From positions 91,783,785 to 91,847,784 of the forward strand of contig OY757911.1 of assembly GCA_963585895.1 (NCBI GenBank): 64,000 nucleotides of DNA. The letters run 5' to 3'. The DNA comes from Sepioteuthis lessoniana. Its lineage: Eukaryota > Mollusca > Cephalopoda > Myopsida > Loliginidae. Positions 55,374 through 64,000 of the stretch are shown piece by piece; the first letter of the stretch is position 1; the number at the start of each line of letters is the position of its first letter. The position numbers were made by a program, and so were the translations under genes. The notes beneath the pieces were generated by a model that saw only the letters and a program-made list of their open reading frames with translations, ran no database searches and was not told where the DNA came from.

Positions 55374-56004
55374 CAATATTGCTCGCAACATTCTTGTGTA
55401 ATCGCCGTCTAGCTTCTTCTCCAGGTGTTTAGTTAGCGTCCAAGTAGTGCATCCATACAGCAGTATCGATACGACCGCTGCCTGAAAGAAACTGCGTTTC
55501 ATTTTATCGGTCAGGTATGATTTCCATATGATCGATAGCCTATCGATAGCTGTCCATGCCTTCGTTAGCTGCGTGTCGATGTCCTTTTTGGTTGATGAGA
55601 CGCTGCTTCCTAGGTAGATGAATTTGTTTACTAGTTTCAGAGGGGTTCCGTCTAGTGTGGTGGCTGCGAGCAATAGTGAACAAGTCCTGGCGGCAACACC
55701 CCACAAGGCACCAACTATACGACCACCTACATCCCATCACGAAAACTATCCAAGTTAGAAGAACCAGGCATGCAGAACACTGCTGGAGAAGCAGGGACGA
55801 GCTCATAAGTGATGTACTCCTATGGACCCCCACATATGGCCAAGCAAAGGAGGACGACCAGCTCGAACATACATTCAGCAGTTATGTGAGGATACGGGAT
55901 GTAGCCCTGAAGATCTACCAGTGGCAATGAACGATAGGGAGAAGTGGCGAGAGAGGGTCAGGGATATCCGTACTAGCGGCACGACATGATGATGATGATG
56001 ATGA
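55374..56004 (+). pseudogene. RTE insertion with a 5' inversion
   Basis: 55663-56004 is plus-oriented RTE C-terminus (RRTRHAEHCWRSRDELISDV in the frame 55655-55930) ending in (GAT)n at 55984-56004. 55374-55656 is the adjoining upstream RTE segment in inverted orientation (minus frame 55344-55706: LDGTPLKLVNKFIYLGSS ... KLDGDYTRMLRAIL). The pieces are contiguous in the parent element and overlap by about 12 bp around tgcgagcaat. This is the classic product of twin-primed LINE insertion. Both parts share private variants, so one event is more likely than two. Confidence 0.85.
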
Positions 56005-56285
56005 TGGTAACATAACGCAAGGCAGACCAGTCAGTAAAAGTATAGCCCATGATTCCTAAACGTTTTGGGTGGTGTTGTTCTCTTAGCCTCAATGCTACAT
56101 TCGAAGCCCTCACTACTTGGATTCCTTCCACTATCTCCCTCTTTGATTGGACATTACCCCTCATTTTGAGGATATTTTGAATCATCTAAAATCATTATAT
56201 TATACAGAATAAATGTTTTGTGTATATCTTTATTCTTTGTACAGCATATATACTTCTTTTCTTGTTGGTTTGCTGCTTTAAGTTT
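56005..56285. other. unannotated stretch before the main RTE
   Basis: GC-richer than the surroundings at 56040-56170, with a 70-codon minus frame overlapping (GAT)n. A dispersed element is possible; no family recognised. Confidence 0.35.
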
Positions 56286-57916
56286 TGCTTTAGAATAAAA
56301 CTGTGGAAACAGCACTTCGAAAACTTACATGGAAACCCACCAAAAATAACGCATGAACCAATCACCAGAATAATTAGCAAACAATTAGACATTAAACTTG
56401 GACCGTTCACACAAGAAGAACTCGACTCGGTTCTCAGAAAAATTAAAAATAGGAAAGCTGCAGGGCTGGACGAAATTCCCCCGGAAGTATGGAAGACCAG
56501 ACAATTCGACGACATACTGCTCCGACACTGCAACGCAGTATACAATCAAAATCCGATAGATAGATGGATGAAGGGGTGCATACTCCCCTTCCCTAAAAAG
56601 GGGGACCTAGGATTAGCCAAAAACTACCGAGGCATAACACTTACATCCATAGCTGCCAAAATCTACAATGCCCTACTACGAAACCGAATAGAACCCAAAA
56701 TCGACAACATACTTAGAAAAAACCAAAATGGCTTCTGAAGAAATAGATCCACGACCTCACAAATATTAACCATCCGCAGAATCCTTGAAGGTGTACGGGC
56801 AAAGAACCTACAAGCAATATTAATATTTGTCGACTTTACCAAGGCTTTCGACTCCATTCACAGAGGAAAAATGGAACAAATCCTACTAGCGTACGGCATA
56901 CCTAAAGAAACCGTTGCGGCAATAACGATTCTCTATAGAAACACTAAAGTAAAAGTACGATCACCGGATGGAGACACAGAATACTTCGACATTGTAGCAG
57001 GAGTACTACAAGGGGAAACGCTGGCTCCGTACCTCTTTATCATTTGTCTAGACTACGTACTTAGAACATCGATTGACAAAATCAAAGAGAATGGCTTCGA
57101 ACTGACGAAGAAAAGAAGCAGAAGGTACCCCGCAACAACAATTACCGACGCCGACTACGCCGATGACATAGCGATACTGGCAAATACACCTGACCAAGCC
57201 GAAACACTTCTGCATAGTTTGGAACGAGCAGCAGCAAGCATAGGCCTCCATGTTAATGCACACAAAACGGAATATATGTGCTATAACCAAACGGGGGACA
57301 TCTCCACTCTAGAAGGAACCCCTCTTAAACTAGTAGACAAATTCACATACCTAGGAAGCAGCGTCGAATCAACCGAAAAGGACATCGAAACGAGGTTAAC
57401 GAAAGCATGGACAGCTATCAATAGGCTATCGACTATATGGAAATCAGACCTAACCGATAAAATGAAACGCAGTTTCTTCCAGGCAGCGGTCACATCGATA
57501 CTGCTATATGGATGCACTACATGGACGCTAACAAAACGGCTGGAGAAGAAACTAGATGGCAATTACACAAGAATGCTGCGTGCAATCCTGAACAAGTCCT
57601 GGCAGCAACAGCCCACAAGATGCCAACTGTACGGCCACCTGCCCCCTATCACGAAAACTATTCAAGTTAGACGAACCAGACATGCAGGACATTGCTGGAG
57701 AAGCAGAGATGAACTCATAAGAGATGTACTCTTATGGATCCCCACACATGGCCGCACAAAAGCAGGACGACCAGCACGAACGTACATTCAGCAGCTATGT
57801 GAGGATACAGGTTGTTGTCCTGAAGACCTACCTAGGGCGATGAACGATAGGGAGGAGTGGCGAGAGAGGGTCAGGGATATCCGTGCTGCCAGCACGATAT
57901 GATGATGATGATGATA
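56286..57916 (+). pseudogene. RTE-clade LINE polymerase, best copy (one internal stop)
   Basis: A non-LTR reverse transcriptase, 5'-truncated so that the N-terminal endonuclease is absent. One frame runs from about 56290 to 57902, broken only by TGA at 56736-56738, where CGA (Arg) is expected; this is a single C-to-T change at a CpG. Motifs in order: KNRKAAGLDEIPPEVWK (fingers), FPKKGDLGLAKNYRGI, IFVDFTKAFDSIHR (motif A), VLQGETLAPYLFI (motif B) and DADYADDIAI (catalytic YADD). The conserved C-terminus follows (LYGCTTWTLTKRLEKKLDG ... REEWRERVRDIRAASTI). It ends in (GAT)n at 57900-57916, the short-repeat 3' end typical of RTE. Six other fragments in the window derive from this family. Confidence 0.92.
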
Positions 57917-59364
57917 TACTTCTTAAGTTTTTCGTAACTGATGCTATTATGTGGATTTTGTTAAAAACATACAAACAGAAAAGAAAAAACTAAAACAAAA
58001 ACAAACCCACACCTTTGCTTTTATTGTCATTCTTCTTCGACATCATAAATATTTTCATTACTTCAGAAGGAAAGTACCACCCACTATAAAGACGCCACGT
58101 GTTGATGGCTGTTTCTTCTCTTCTTTCGGTCTGTTTGCTCGTTCACTTAGTGTTTTTTTTTTTTTTTTTTTTTACAAATGTGAGATTTTCTCTAAACACA
58201 GACTCCTGTTCAAAGAACCCGAAAAGTGACAGAAGATAAAAGGTTACAAAATATTAATATGGCAAAACCCCGAAAAGTTAAACAGTTTTTTCCCCGAGTT
58301 AAATTCTCAAACATTTTGTTCGATTCAAAATTCCTGATATTCTTTCTCTCTGTCAAACCATGAAGAAATCAATATGTTGGATATCCCCCCACAAATACCA
58401 AGTCACTTCTTTGTGCACACTTCTTTTATTACATTTTTTTCAACCTAAGATTCTTGACTTACAAACAGCATTTGCTGAGTTGCCTTCTGAACGAACATAG
58501 GTAGAAAAATATAAACACATCATTTTCTACAGATGTATGTATCTCAACTCCTTGGAAACCACTAATGACTGAAATGACCCAATCCCAGCCAAGCTCAAAA
58601 ATTGATCCCTGGGTCATAACCTGTCTCTTACACCCAGTTTAAACAGCATTTTTCAAATTTTATATTTCCTCTAAAATAATAGGTTAACGTAATCTGTTAT
58701 AATGAATGACTCGTCTAAAAAAACAAATACGTATAAAAAAGTTTGTAAAACAACAGACAGCAAATTCACATCGATAAAACTTCATGTATATACTTGTAAA
58801 ATCATGCATAAGAGTGCTGGAAAATTTAACAGTACGGTGGAAAAATTTCTTATTTATATTTATTTACTAATAAAATACCCAAAAAGCTTATCCTATATTC
58901 AGCACCTTCTGAACAGAAAAAATATATCGATAGAACTCAGAATAAATAATAAAATTACACCTAAGATATAAATAGATGAATTTTCTCAGTAGTAACGATT
59001 TTTCTTAAAATTCAATGAAAATAATCGAAGGCAAAAAGATTGCGAATAGACTGTCAGTTTGAGACTGTTGTCTCTCTTTCTTAAATCCATTGTCAAAAGC
59101 TGTTTTAGTTGTAGCTGTCAAAGTGATCATAAACCTCTTAGGTTACCTGTCACTCACGTCGGGTAAATTTTTTGTCTGATAGGTGTACTTAAAACTTTAC
59201 CTAAAAGATGAATGGTTGTCTGCTGCAACTCGAGGTTTTAATCCAGGATTTAAGACAGTGAGCTTTGACTATTTTTCGAGGCATAAGTTTTCATTGTTTT
59301 AAATATTTCAATTCAAGATTACAAGTTTTCATACATAGTATCTCAGCATCATTTCAAAAAATAT
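57917..59364. other. unannotated 1.4-kb stretch
   Basis: Poly(T) at 58151-58172; AT-rich with frames of 89-92 codons and no known domain. Confidence 0.45.
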
Positions 59365-59366
59365 CC

Positions 59367-59404
<38 letters not shown>

Positions 59405-59440
59405 TAATGATGATAATATATATATATATATATATATGAT
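59365..59440. repeat. (ATCT)n and (TA)n microsatellites
   Basis: (ATCT)n at 59368-59403 and (TA)n at 59416-59437. Confidence 0.95.
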
Positions 59441-59444
59441 ATAA

Positions 59445-59848
59445 GTTTGTTTGGGTTTTATGGTATATCAACCTTTGTAGGTTATAAACTGCCTAATCCA
59501 TTTTTATAAAAAACAGTTCTATTTCAAACAACTCAGTTTAACTTAAGTACACAGCTTAATTGTTAAAACCATTTCTATTTCAAGCAATTCATTTTAGTGA
59601 AACAGTTCTATTTCAAACAATTCAGTTTAGTATAAGTACGCTGTTTAAATGACAAAACAGTCCTTTTTCAGGCAATTCTATTTAGCGCAAGTAAACAATT
59701 TAGTTCTATTTTACCCATAGATAGGACCTTATCAGGTGCTACTACTCCAGCTCAAAGTGGACTGAATTGCTAGAAATAGAACTGTTTAATTGTATAAAAA
59801 TGGATTTGGTATTAATAACCTGCAATAGTCGATTTGCCATAAAACCAA
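59445..59848. repeat. two truncated repeat A copies, head to head
   Basis: 59445-59758 is minus-sense A (tail and array, body start ctactccagctcaaagtgga). From 59759 the sequence is plus-sense array and tail (actgaattgctagaaatag, ggatttggtattaataacc). About 90 bp of each end are inverted copies of the other. The body of the right-hand copy is missing. Confidence 0.75.
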
Positions 59849-60012
59849 ACCAAACCAAACCCAAACCAAACCAAACCAAGACCCACACCCAAACCAAACC
59901 AAACCAAACCAACCCCAAACCCAAACCAAACCCAAACCCAAACCCAAACCAGAAACAAACCAAACCCAAACCCAAACCAAACCAAACCAAACCAAACCCA
60001 AACCCAAACCAT
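59842..60012 (+). repeat. expanded (CCAAA)n tail of repeat A
   Basis: About 170 bp of ccaaa and cccaaa units directly after the A tail cataaaaccaaacc. Normal A copies have 10-25 bp here. Frames across it (Lys-Pro-Asn-Gln on plus, Trp-Gly-Leu-Val on minus) are artefacts. Confidence 0.9.
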
Positions 60013-60094
60013 CATTTTGATGCTACACAGTTTTGTCATTATTATTATCATTTATTCCTAGCAAATGAATTGGAAATTAATTTATACTCTTAAT

Positions 60095-60485
60095 TAGATC
60101 GTTCTTACTACGAGGCTTAGAATAAGCTGACAGTAAACCCCACTGAAAGATCCCACCAAAAAGAGTGTCGTTTGCATGCCACTAAACAACATCTCATGAT
60201 GAAACTCTGCTTCTGGAAATCAAGGGAGTGTGGAGTACCTCTTCATTTCCATTACTCCCAGGTTTACTTTGACTCGGAGTAATAACACTAGTTAGGGTTC
60301 CATTTCTGGGTCAAATAGATCAGTAGAAAAATGATGCATATACAATAGGTTTGTATACCGCTGAAAAAAACCCCATGAAACTCTTTAGAAACAACTACAC
60401 AACAAATATAAATATGAACAAATAATGAATACGATTTTCTAACCCGGACAGGTTGACATGCAGTGAAAATCAATCAATAAATCAA
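60095..60485 (+). repeat. repeat B with (AATC)n tail
   Basis: actacgaggcttagaataag, gatgaaactctgcttctgg, ccattactcccaggtttac, then a short AT-rich module, ccggacaggttgacatgcag and (aatc)n at 60465-60487. Confidence 0.7.
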
Positions 60486-60624
60486 TCTAAATTAGAAAGA
60501 AGATCTCGCCACGACGTTTTATTGTTGCTGTGTTACAGTAACGTATAAAAATCAGATCATTATAATAGAATTGTATTGATTGTTTGTTATACATGTTTAA
60601 ATCGCATCAAATTCGACACACGAG

Positions 60625-60748
60625 AATCCATTTGGCGCGTAATTGCTAAAGTACGGTCTGCAACCTCGAAGGAAGAGAGTTCGAACTTCAGTCGTGCTCT
60701 AACGTTCACTTTCGGACTAATACCAGAGAGGTATGAACTCCATTCTTG
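60625..60748 (+). repeat. SINE-D head, interrupted copy
   Basis: tggcgcgtaattgctaaagt (A-box region), gagttcgaacttcagtcg (B-box region) and ccagagaggtatgaactcc, interrupted by repeat A and resuming at 61323. Confidence 0.7.
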
Positions 60749-61322
60749 TTGCCCAGTCAGCTGGGGCTGTAGAATACTGACTGCACCTCTGCGGAGGGGT
60801 AAGAACCCCCGTAACAAGTGACCTGGATATGACACTAAACAATCTGATGGTGAGGTTCCAGCGGTGCTGGAGCTTTAGGGAATGCGGAGTACCCCTTCAT
60901 TGCCATTGCTCCCAGGTCCACTCTGGCCCGGAATGGTAGCACCTGATAGGGCCCTATCTATGGATTAAATAGAACTAACAACATTCTTATGCTTAAATAA
61001 ATTGTTTGAGTAAACTGAATAGCTTGAAATAGAAATGTTTTTGACAATTAAACCGTATTTACATTCAAACTGCGTGCTTATGCTTAACTGAATTATTTGT
61101 AATAGAACTGTTTTTCGACATTAAAACTGTATTTACACTTAACTGAATTGATACATATAACTGCTTGAATAGTTTGAAATGGAAATGTTTTTGACAATTA
61201 AACTGTGTACTTATGCTAAACTGAATTGTTTGAAACAGAACAGACTATTTACATAAAAATGGATTTGGCGTTAAATAACCTACAAAGGTTGATATGCCAT
61301 AAAACCCAACAAACCAAACCAT
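60749..61322 (+). mobile_element. repeat A inserted in SINE-D, with near-perfect TSD
   Basis: Complete plus-sense A: ttgcccagtcagctggggct, the body (ggtaagaacccccgtaacaa, aggtccactctggcccgga), about five array units, the tail ggatttggcgttaaataacc and a ccaacaaaccaaac end. Flanks ccattcttg (60740-60748) and ccattcctg (61323-61331) differ at one base, consistent with a 9-10-bp target duplication. Confidence 0.82.
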
Positions 61323-61440
61323 CCATTCCTGTGGCTATGGGTTAAATAGTATACTGATGTTCTAGAAAGATTGTTTTGACATTAAACAACTCACGAATTT
61401 TGGTATCCCATTTAACAAAAAAATCAAACCAGACTAGACC
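61323..61440 (+). repeat. SINE-D 3' part of the interrupted copy
   Basis: gtggctatgggttaaatagt, gttctagaaagattgttttg and the tail catttaacaaaaaaatc complete the SINE-D. Confidence 0.7.
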
Positions 61441-61624
61441 AGACCAAATCAAATTCAACCGAGTGAAAAGTAGCCAAAATATTGTATCATCACTTTAGTT
61501 TTTCTTGGTCGGTGTCCAAGAAAACGGCAAGAGTAAAAGTAATCGCTCGTAATGAAAAGACAAACACACAAAAAAGAGTACAATTTCTTTGTTCCAACTG
61601 TAAATATGTGTAATATAATTGCGT

Positions 61625-62112
61625 AGGGATTTCGTTTTATATATCTTACCTTTCGGTTTAGTTAGACAGAGAACCTTTCGCTAAGTGCATGGGTTAGTTA
61701 GGTGCACACATTGAGCGCAGGTGTTCCTGTGCGTGTGGGGCGGATGTGACAATCAGAGATGTCACAATAAAAATCCCAGATTGGAAATAGGCTCCGGGGA
61801 CGTGAATGACGTCATGCCCGGAAGCGTTGAGGATTTGGGGGATTTAAAAAAAAAAACAGTTAGTTGAGATTCAGACCTGGGCGAGGCCAGACGACTTTCT
61901 GCGCTACGGGCGCCGCGCGTTGGTTGGGTGAGTTGGAGTTGAGATTCGACGCTAGAAGAAGGTTGACGATTTTTGGAGCTCGCTGAGGCAAGACCAGTAG
62001 TCTGCACCTGGTGGTGTTCAGATGGAAAAGTCAGCATAGAAAGAAACTGTGTCTCTCTCTCCTCATGTCGAAAAACCTGAAACTCAAAAATGTCATAAAA
62101 AGTTTCGTACCT
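61625..62112. repeat. repeat F, second copy with CRE and TATA-like motifs
   Basis: Inverted homologue of 1100-1515. GC-rich middle (gggcgccgcgcgttgg). Contains a palindromic CRE (tgacgtcat) near 61808 and, on the minus strand, a TATA-like atatataaaacg near 61640. Two dispersed copies argue for a mobile-element promoter region such as an LTR. The 91-codon minus frame has no known domain. Confidence 0.5.
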
Positions 62113-62799
62113 GAACCAATTTCATGTTTTTTCGGATTCCTATATGTTTATGAACATTTTATGAACATTTGTGAATGTTTTCCGTGTCTGTATGAATATA
62201 TCTATTTCACATATTCATATCGTGTTCGTATCTTGGCTACGTTACATATGGAGCTTCTTGTACGGATCAAATTTATTATCATTTGTCTGTAACCCTAGTT
62301 TGTTTGTTATTACTCTATGCCATGGGTATATTGATATATTTTTTTCTGACGATACTAAGATAAATATACTTCTTTTAAAAGTAAAGCTTTTCTGCAATAT
62401 TTCATTTCACCTTGTTCGATGCAGATATAGAATACGCCGTCTGAACCTCTTCATAGGGATAAATCCTCCACCCAACGAGGTTAACTGTTGGCTGAGGGTG
62501 GCGACGCGTAATGCTTGGGGACCTGATCCTGGTGACTGAGCAGTCCGTGATCAGGCAATCAAAGTAGTCTCATAATCCGCACCCCCCCACTTTGGCCATT
62601 ACTGGGCGAAACAAGTTATCTGAGTGGCCGGATCCGATCAATAGGCTGGTCATGTCAAGCCCTATCATCTACATAATTGTTCCGAAAGTATTCTTCAAAT
62701 CGCTCTTGTAGCAAACAAACACTCAACCCTTTTTATCTTACAGGTGATAAAAAAGGTGGCTGAGGGTCAGTCACATCGAGAAAAAAAGAGAATTTGAAT
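62113..62799. other. unannotated stretch
   Basis: 62440-62760 is somewhat GC-richer with no recognisable family; a 122-codon frame at 62171-62539 lacks known motifs. Confidence 0.4.
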
Positions 62800-63480
62800 G
62801 TCCTGGCTCTGCCACTGAACTGCTGATTATGAAGCTCCTGCTTGGAGTTTGGGGAAAGTAGATTATCCCTTCATTAGTATAATTCTCTGGTACACTCTGA
62901 CCTGGAGTATTAATACTTTTTACGGTCCCATCTATTGTTCAAACAGGACTGTTCAAAATTAGAAGTAATTTGAATTCATATATATGTATGCAAATTATTC
63001 GATATGATTACTTGATAAATAGAATTGATAAATATCAATATTGGAAACCATTTAACATTCTGCAAAGAAATGATTGATATTAGGTAGAATTATTTGTGAA
63101 TGTAATACGTGAAACCATTTAACAGTACAAACAAATGATTAACAACATATAGAATTATTTGTGTTTTTAAAACGTGAAACCACTTAAAAGTACAAACAAA
63201 TGATTAATATTAAATAGAATTATTAGGGTTTGCAATACGTGAAACCATTTAACAGTAAAAACAAATGATTAACATCAAATACAACTATTTGTGTTTGTAA
63301 AACGTGAAACCACTTAAATGTACAAACAAATGATTAATATTAGATAGAATTATTTGGGTTTGCAATACGTGAAACAATTTAATAGTACAAACAAATGATT
63401 AACAGAATTATTAGGATCGGGTTGCTATACTCGAAACCAATTTACTGTTTGAAAACAAATGAGATCCTACACGTTTAAAG
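62800..63480 (+). repeat. repeat B containing a 65-bp minisatellite
   Basis: B body (ctgctgattatgaagctcct, ctggtacactctgacctgga, ttttacggtcccatctattg) followed by the array at 63043-63440. The tail is not clearly preserved. The array is in the same relative place as the 79-bp array of the copy at 10378-11605. Confidence 0.6.
63043..63440. repeat. 65-bp minisatellite with dimeric higher-order structure
   Basis: gaaac recurs at 63111, 63176, 63241, 63306 and 63371 (65-bp steps), with flanking units at 63043 and 63433. Variants alternate. Units at 63111 and 63241 carry ccattt, aacaacatat or aacatcaaat, and tgtttttaaaac or tgtttgtaaaac. Units at 63176 and 63306 carry ccactt, aatatta and gggtttgcaatac. 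The effective repeat is a 130-bp dimer. Confidence 0.9.
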
Positions 63481-63516
63481 ATATTGTCGCCCGCAAACTA
63501 TTCTCATTACATATAT

Positions 63517-63520
63517 AAAT

Positions 63521-63561
<41 letters not shown>

Positions 63562-63592
63562 AAGAGAGAGGTGGATAGAGGGAGAGAGAGAA
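63517..63592. repeat. (GA)n microsatellite
   Basis: Interrupted (GA)n with AAAG and GGTGGATAG interruptions. Confidence 0.95.
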
Positions 63593-63730
63593 CTTGGTTC
63601 TAAATAACCCATAAGGGCCTATATGTCAAAAAATAGCAACTAATGAACCAACCATATTTTCATGGCATAAAGCATAGTCACCCACTTTCTTTGTCCAGCT
63701 GGTCAGCCACTACACCACGGCAGCTCTCTC
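63593..63730. repeat. SINE-D-like fragments
   Basis: A tail-like ctaaataacccataagggcc at 63600-63655 and a minus-oriented head-like gtcagccactacaccacgg near 63700-63722. Both are short and the junction is unclear. Confidence 0.35.
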
Positions 63731-63863
63731 ATAGATTAGAAAAACTTTTTCGAATCAACTTAGATACAATTATCAGATGAAAGTAAATTGTCATTCCTTA
63801 GTATCCTCTTATGACTGAATTTTACTGGATACATGAAACTTTCAGTTAAGAGAACAATACAGG

Positions 63864-64000
63864 TAAGTGCCCGTAGCGTTGTGGATAACATGCTTGACAG
63901 CAACCTCGTAGTAAATTAGTTAGAACCCAAGTTGTGATATAATGTTCCCTTTCGGACTAATACCCTTGAGAAAGGCATGAAACTCTTTATCCTCCAATGT
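63864..64000 (+). repeat. SINE-D, cut by the window end
   Basis: Head gtgcccgtagcgttgtggat, weak B box (agttagaacccaagttg), then ccctttcggactaatacc and gaaaggcatgaaactcttta, continuing beyond the window. Confidence 0.7.

Noticed and set aside
59742-60093. Trp/Gly/Leu-rich and Lys/Pro/Asn-rich frames
   Set aside because: Opposite-strand readings of the (CCAAA)n array.

Overview
The window looks like intergenic or intronic DNA from a large, repeat-rich animal genome. A cephalopod mollusc, probably an octopus, fits best. The reasons are AT-rich sequence, very long (TA)n tracts, several abundant tRNA-derived SINE families, RTE-clade and R4/Dong-like LINE fragments, Tc1/mariner relics and Penelope-like (PLE) remnants. 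The octopus assignment rests on remembered similarity of these repeats to octopod ones and was not searched. No complete cellular protein gene, rRNA or true tRNA gene is visible. Nearly every recognisable coding segment is a transposon relic, and most long open frames are translations of microsatellites or SINEs.

Repeat families, named here for convenience. SINE-C and SINE-D have tRNA-like heads with pol III A and B boxes. SINE-E is a shorter tRNA-headed family. Repeats A and B are 0.5-0.8 kb retroposon-like elements whose sense strand ends in (CCAA)n or (AATC)n tails; they share a 3' tail with SINE-D and carry a tandem array just upstream of it. Repeat F is a GC-richer module found near both ends of the window in opposite orientations.

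Layout. 1-9 kb: A, F, SINE-D, a triple hammerhead-like PLE module between (TA)n tracts (4.0-4.8 kb), a possible solo LTR inside a minisatellite (5.2-6.3 kb), and A/B. 9-18 kb: SINEs, a B element with a nine-copy 79-bp array (10.5-11.2 kb) and RTE fragments. 18-23 kb: an unannotated stretch, then R4-like copies in AAT repeats and an RTE nested inside an older RTE. 23-34 kb: unannotated DNA, a PLE 3' end, a Tc1-like element inside an RTE relic, and a nearly full-length Tc1 element (31.6-33.2 kb). 34-48 kb: SINEs, large palindromes, PLE-like ends at (TA)n tracts and dense microsatellites. 48-58 kb: a decayed mariner, interrupted and tandem R4-like copies, an RTE copy with a 5' inversion, and the best RTE copy (56.3-57.9 kb, one internal stop). 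58-64 kb: A/B/D nests, F and a B element with a 65-bp dimeric array.

There is no operon-like logic. The biology is mobile-element stratigraphy: elements in elements, LINE target and priming signatures, hammerhead-like ribozymes at PLE ends, and tandem expansions recurring at one position within a retroposon family.
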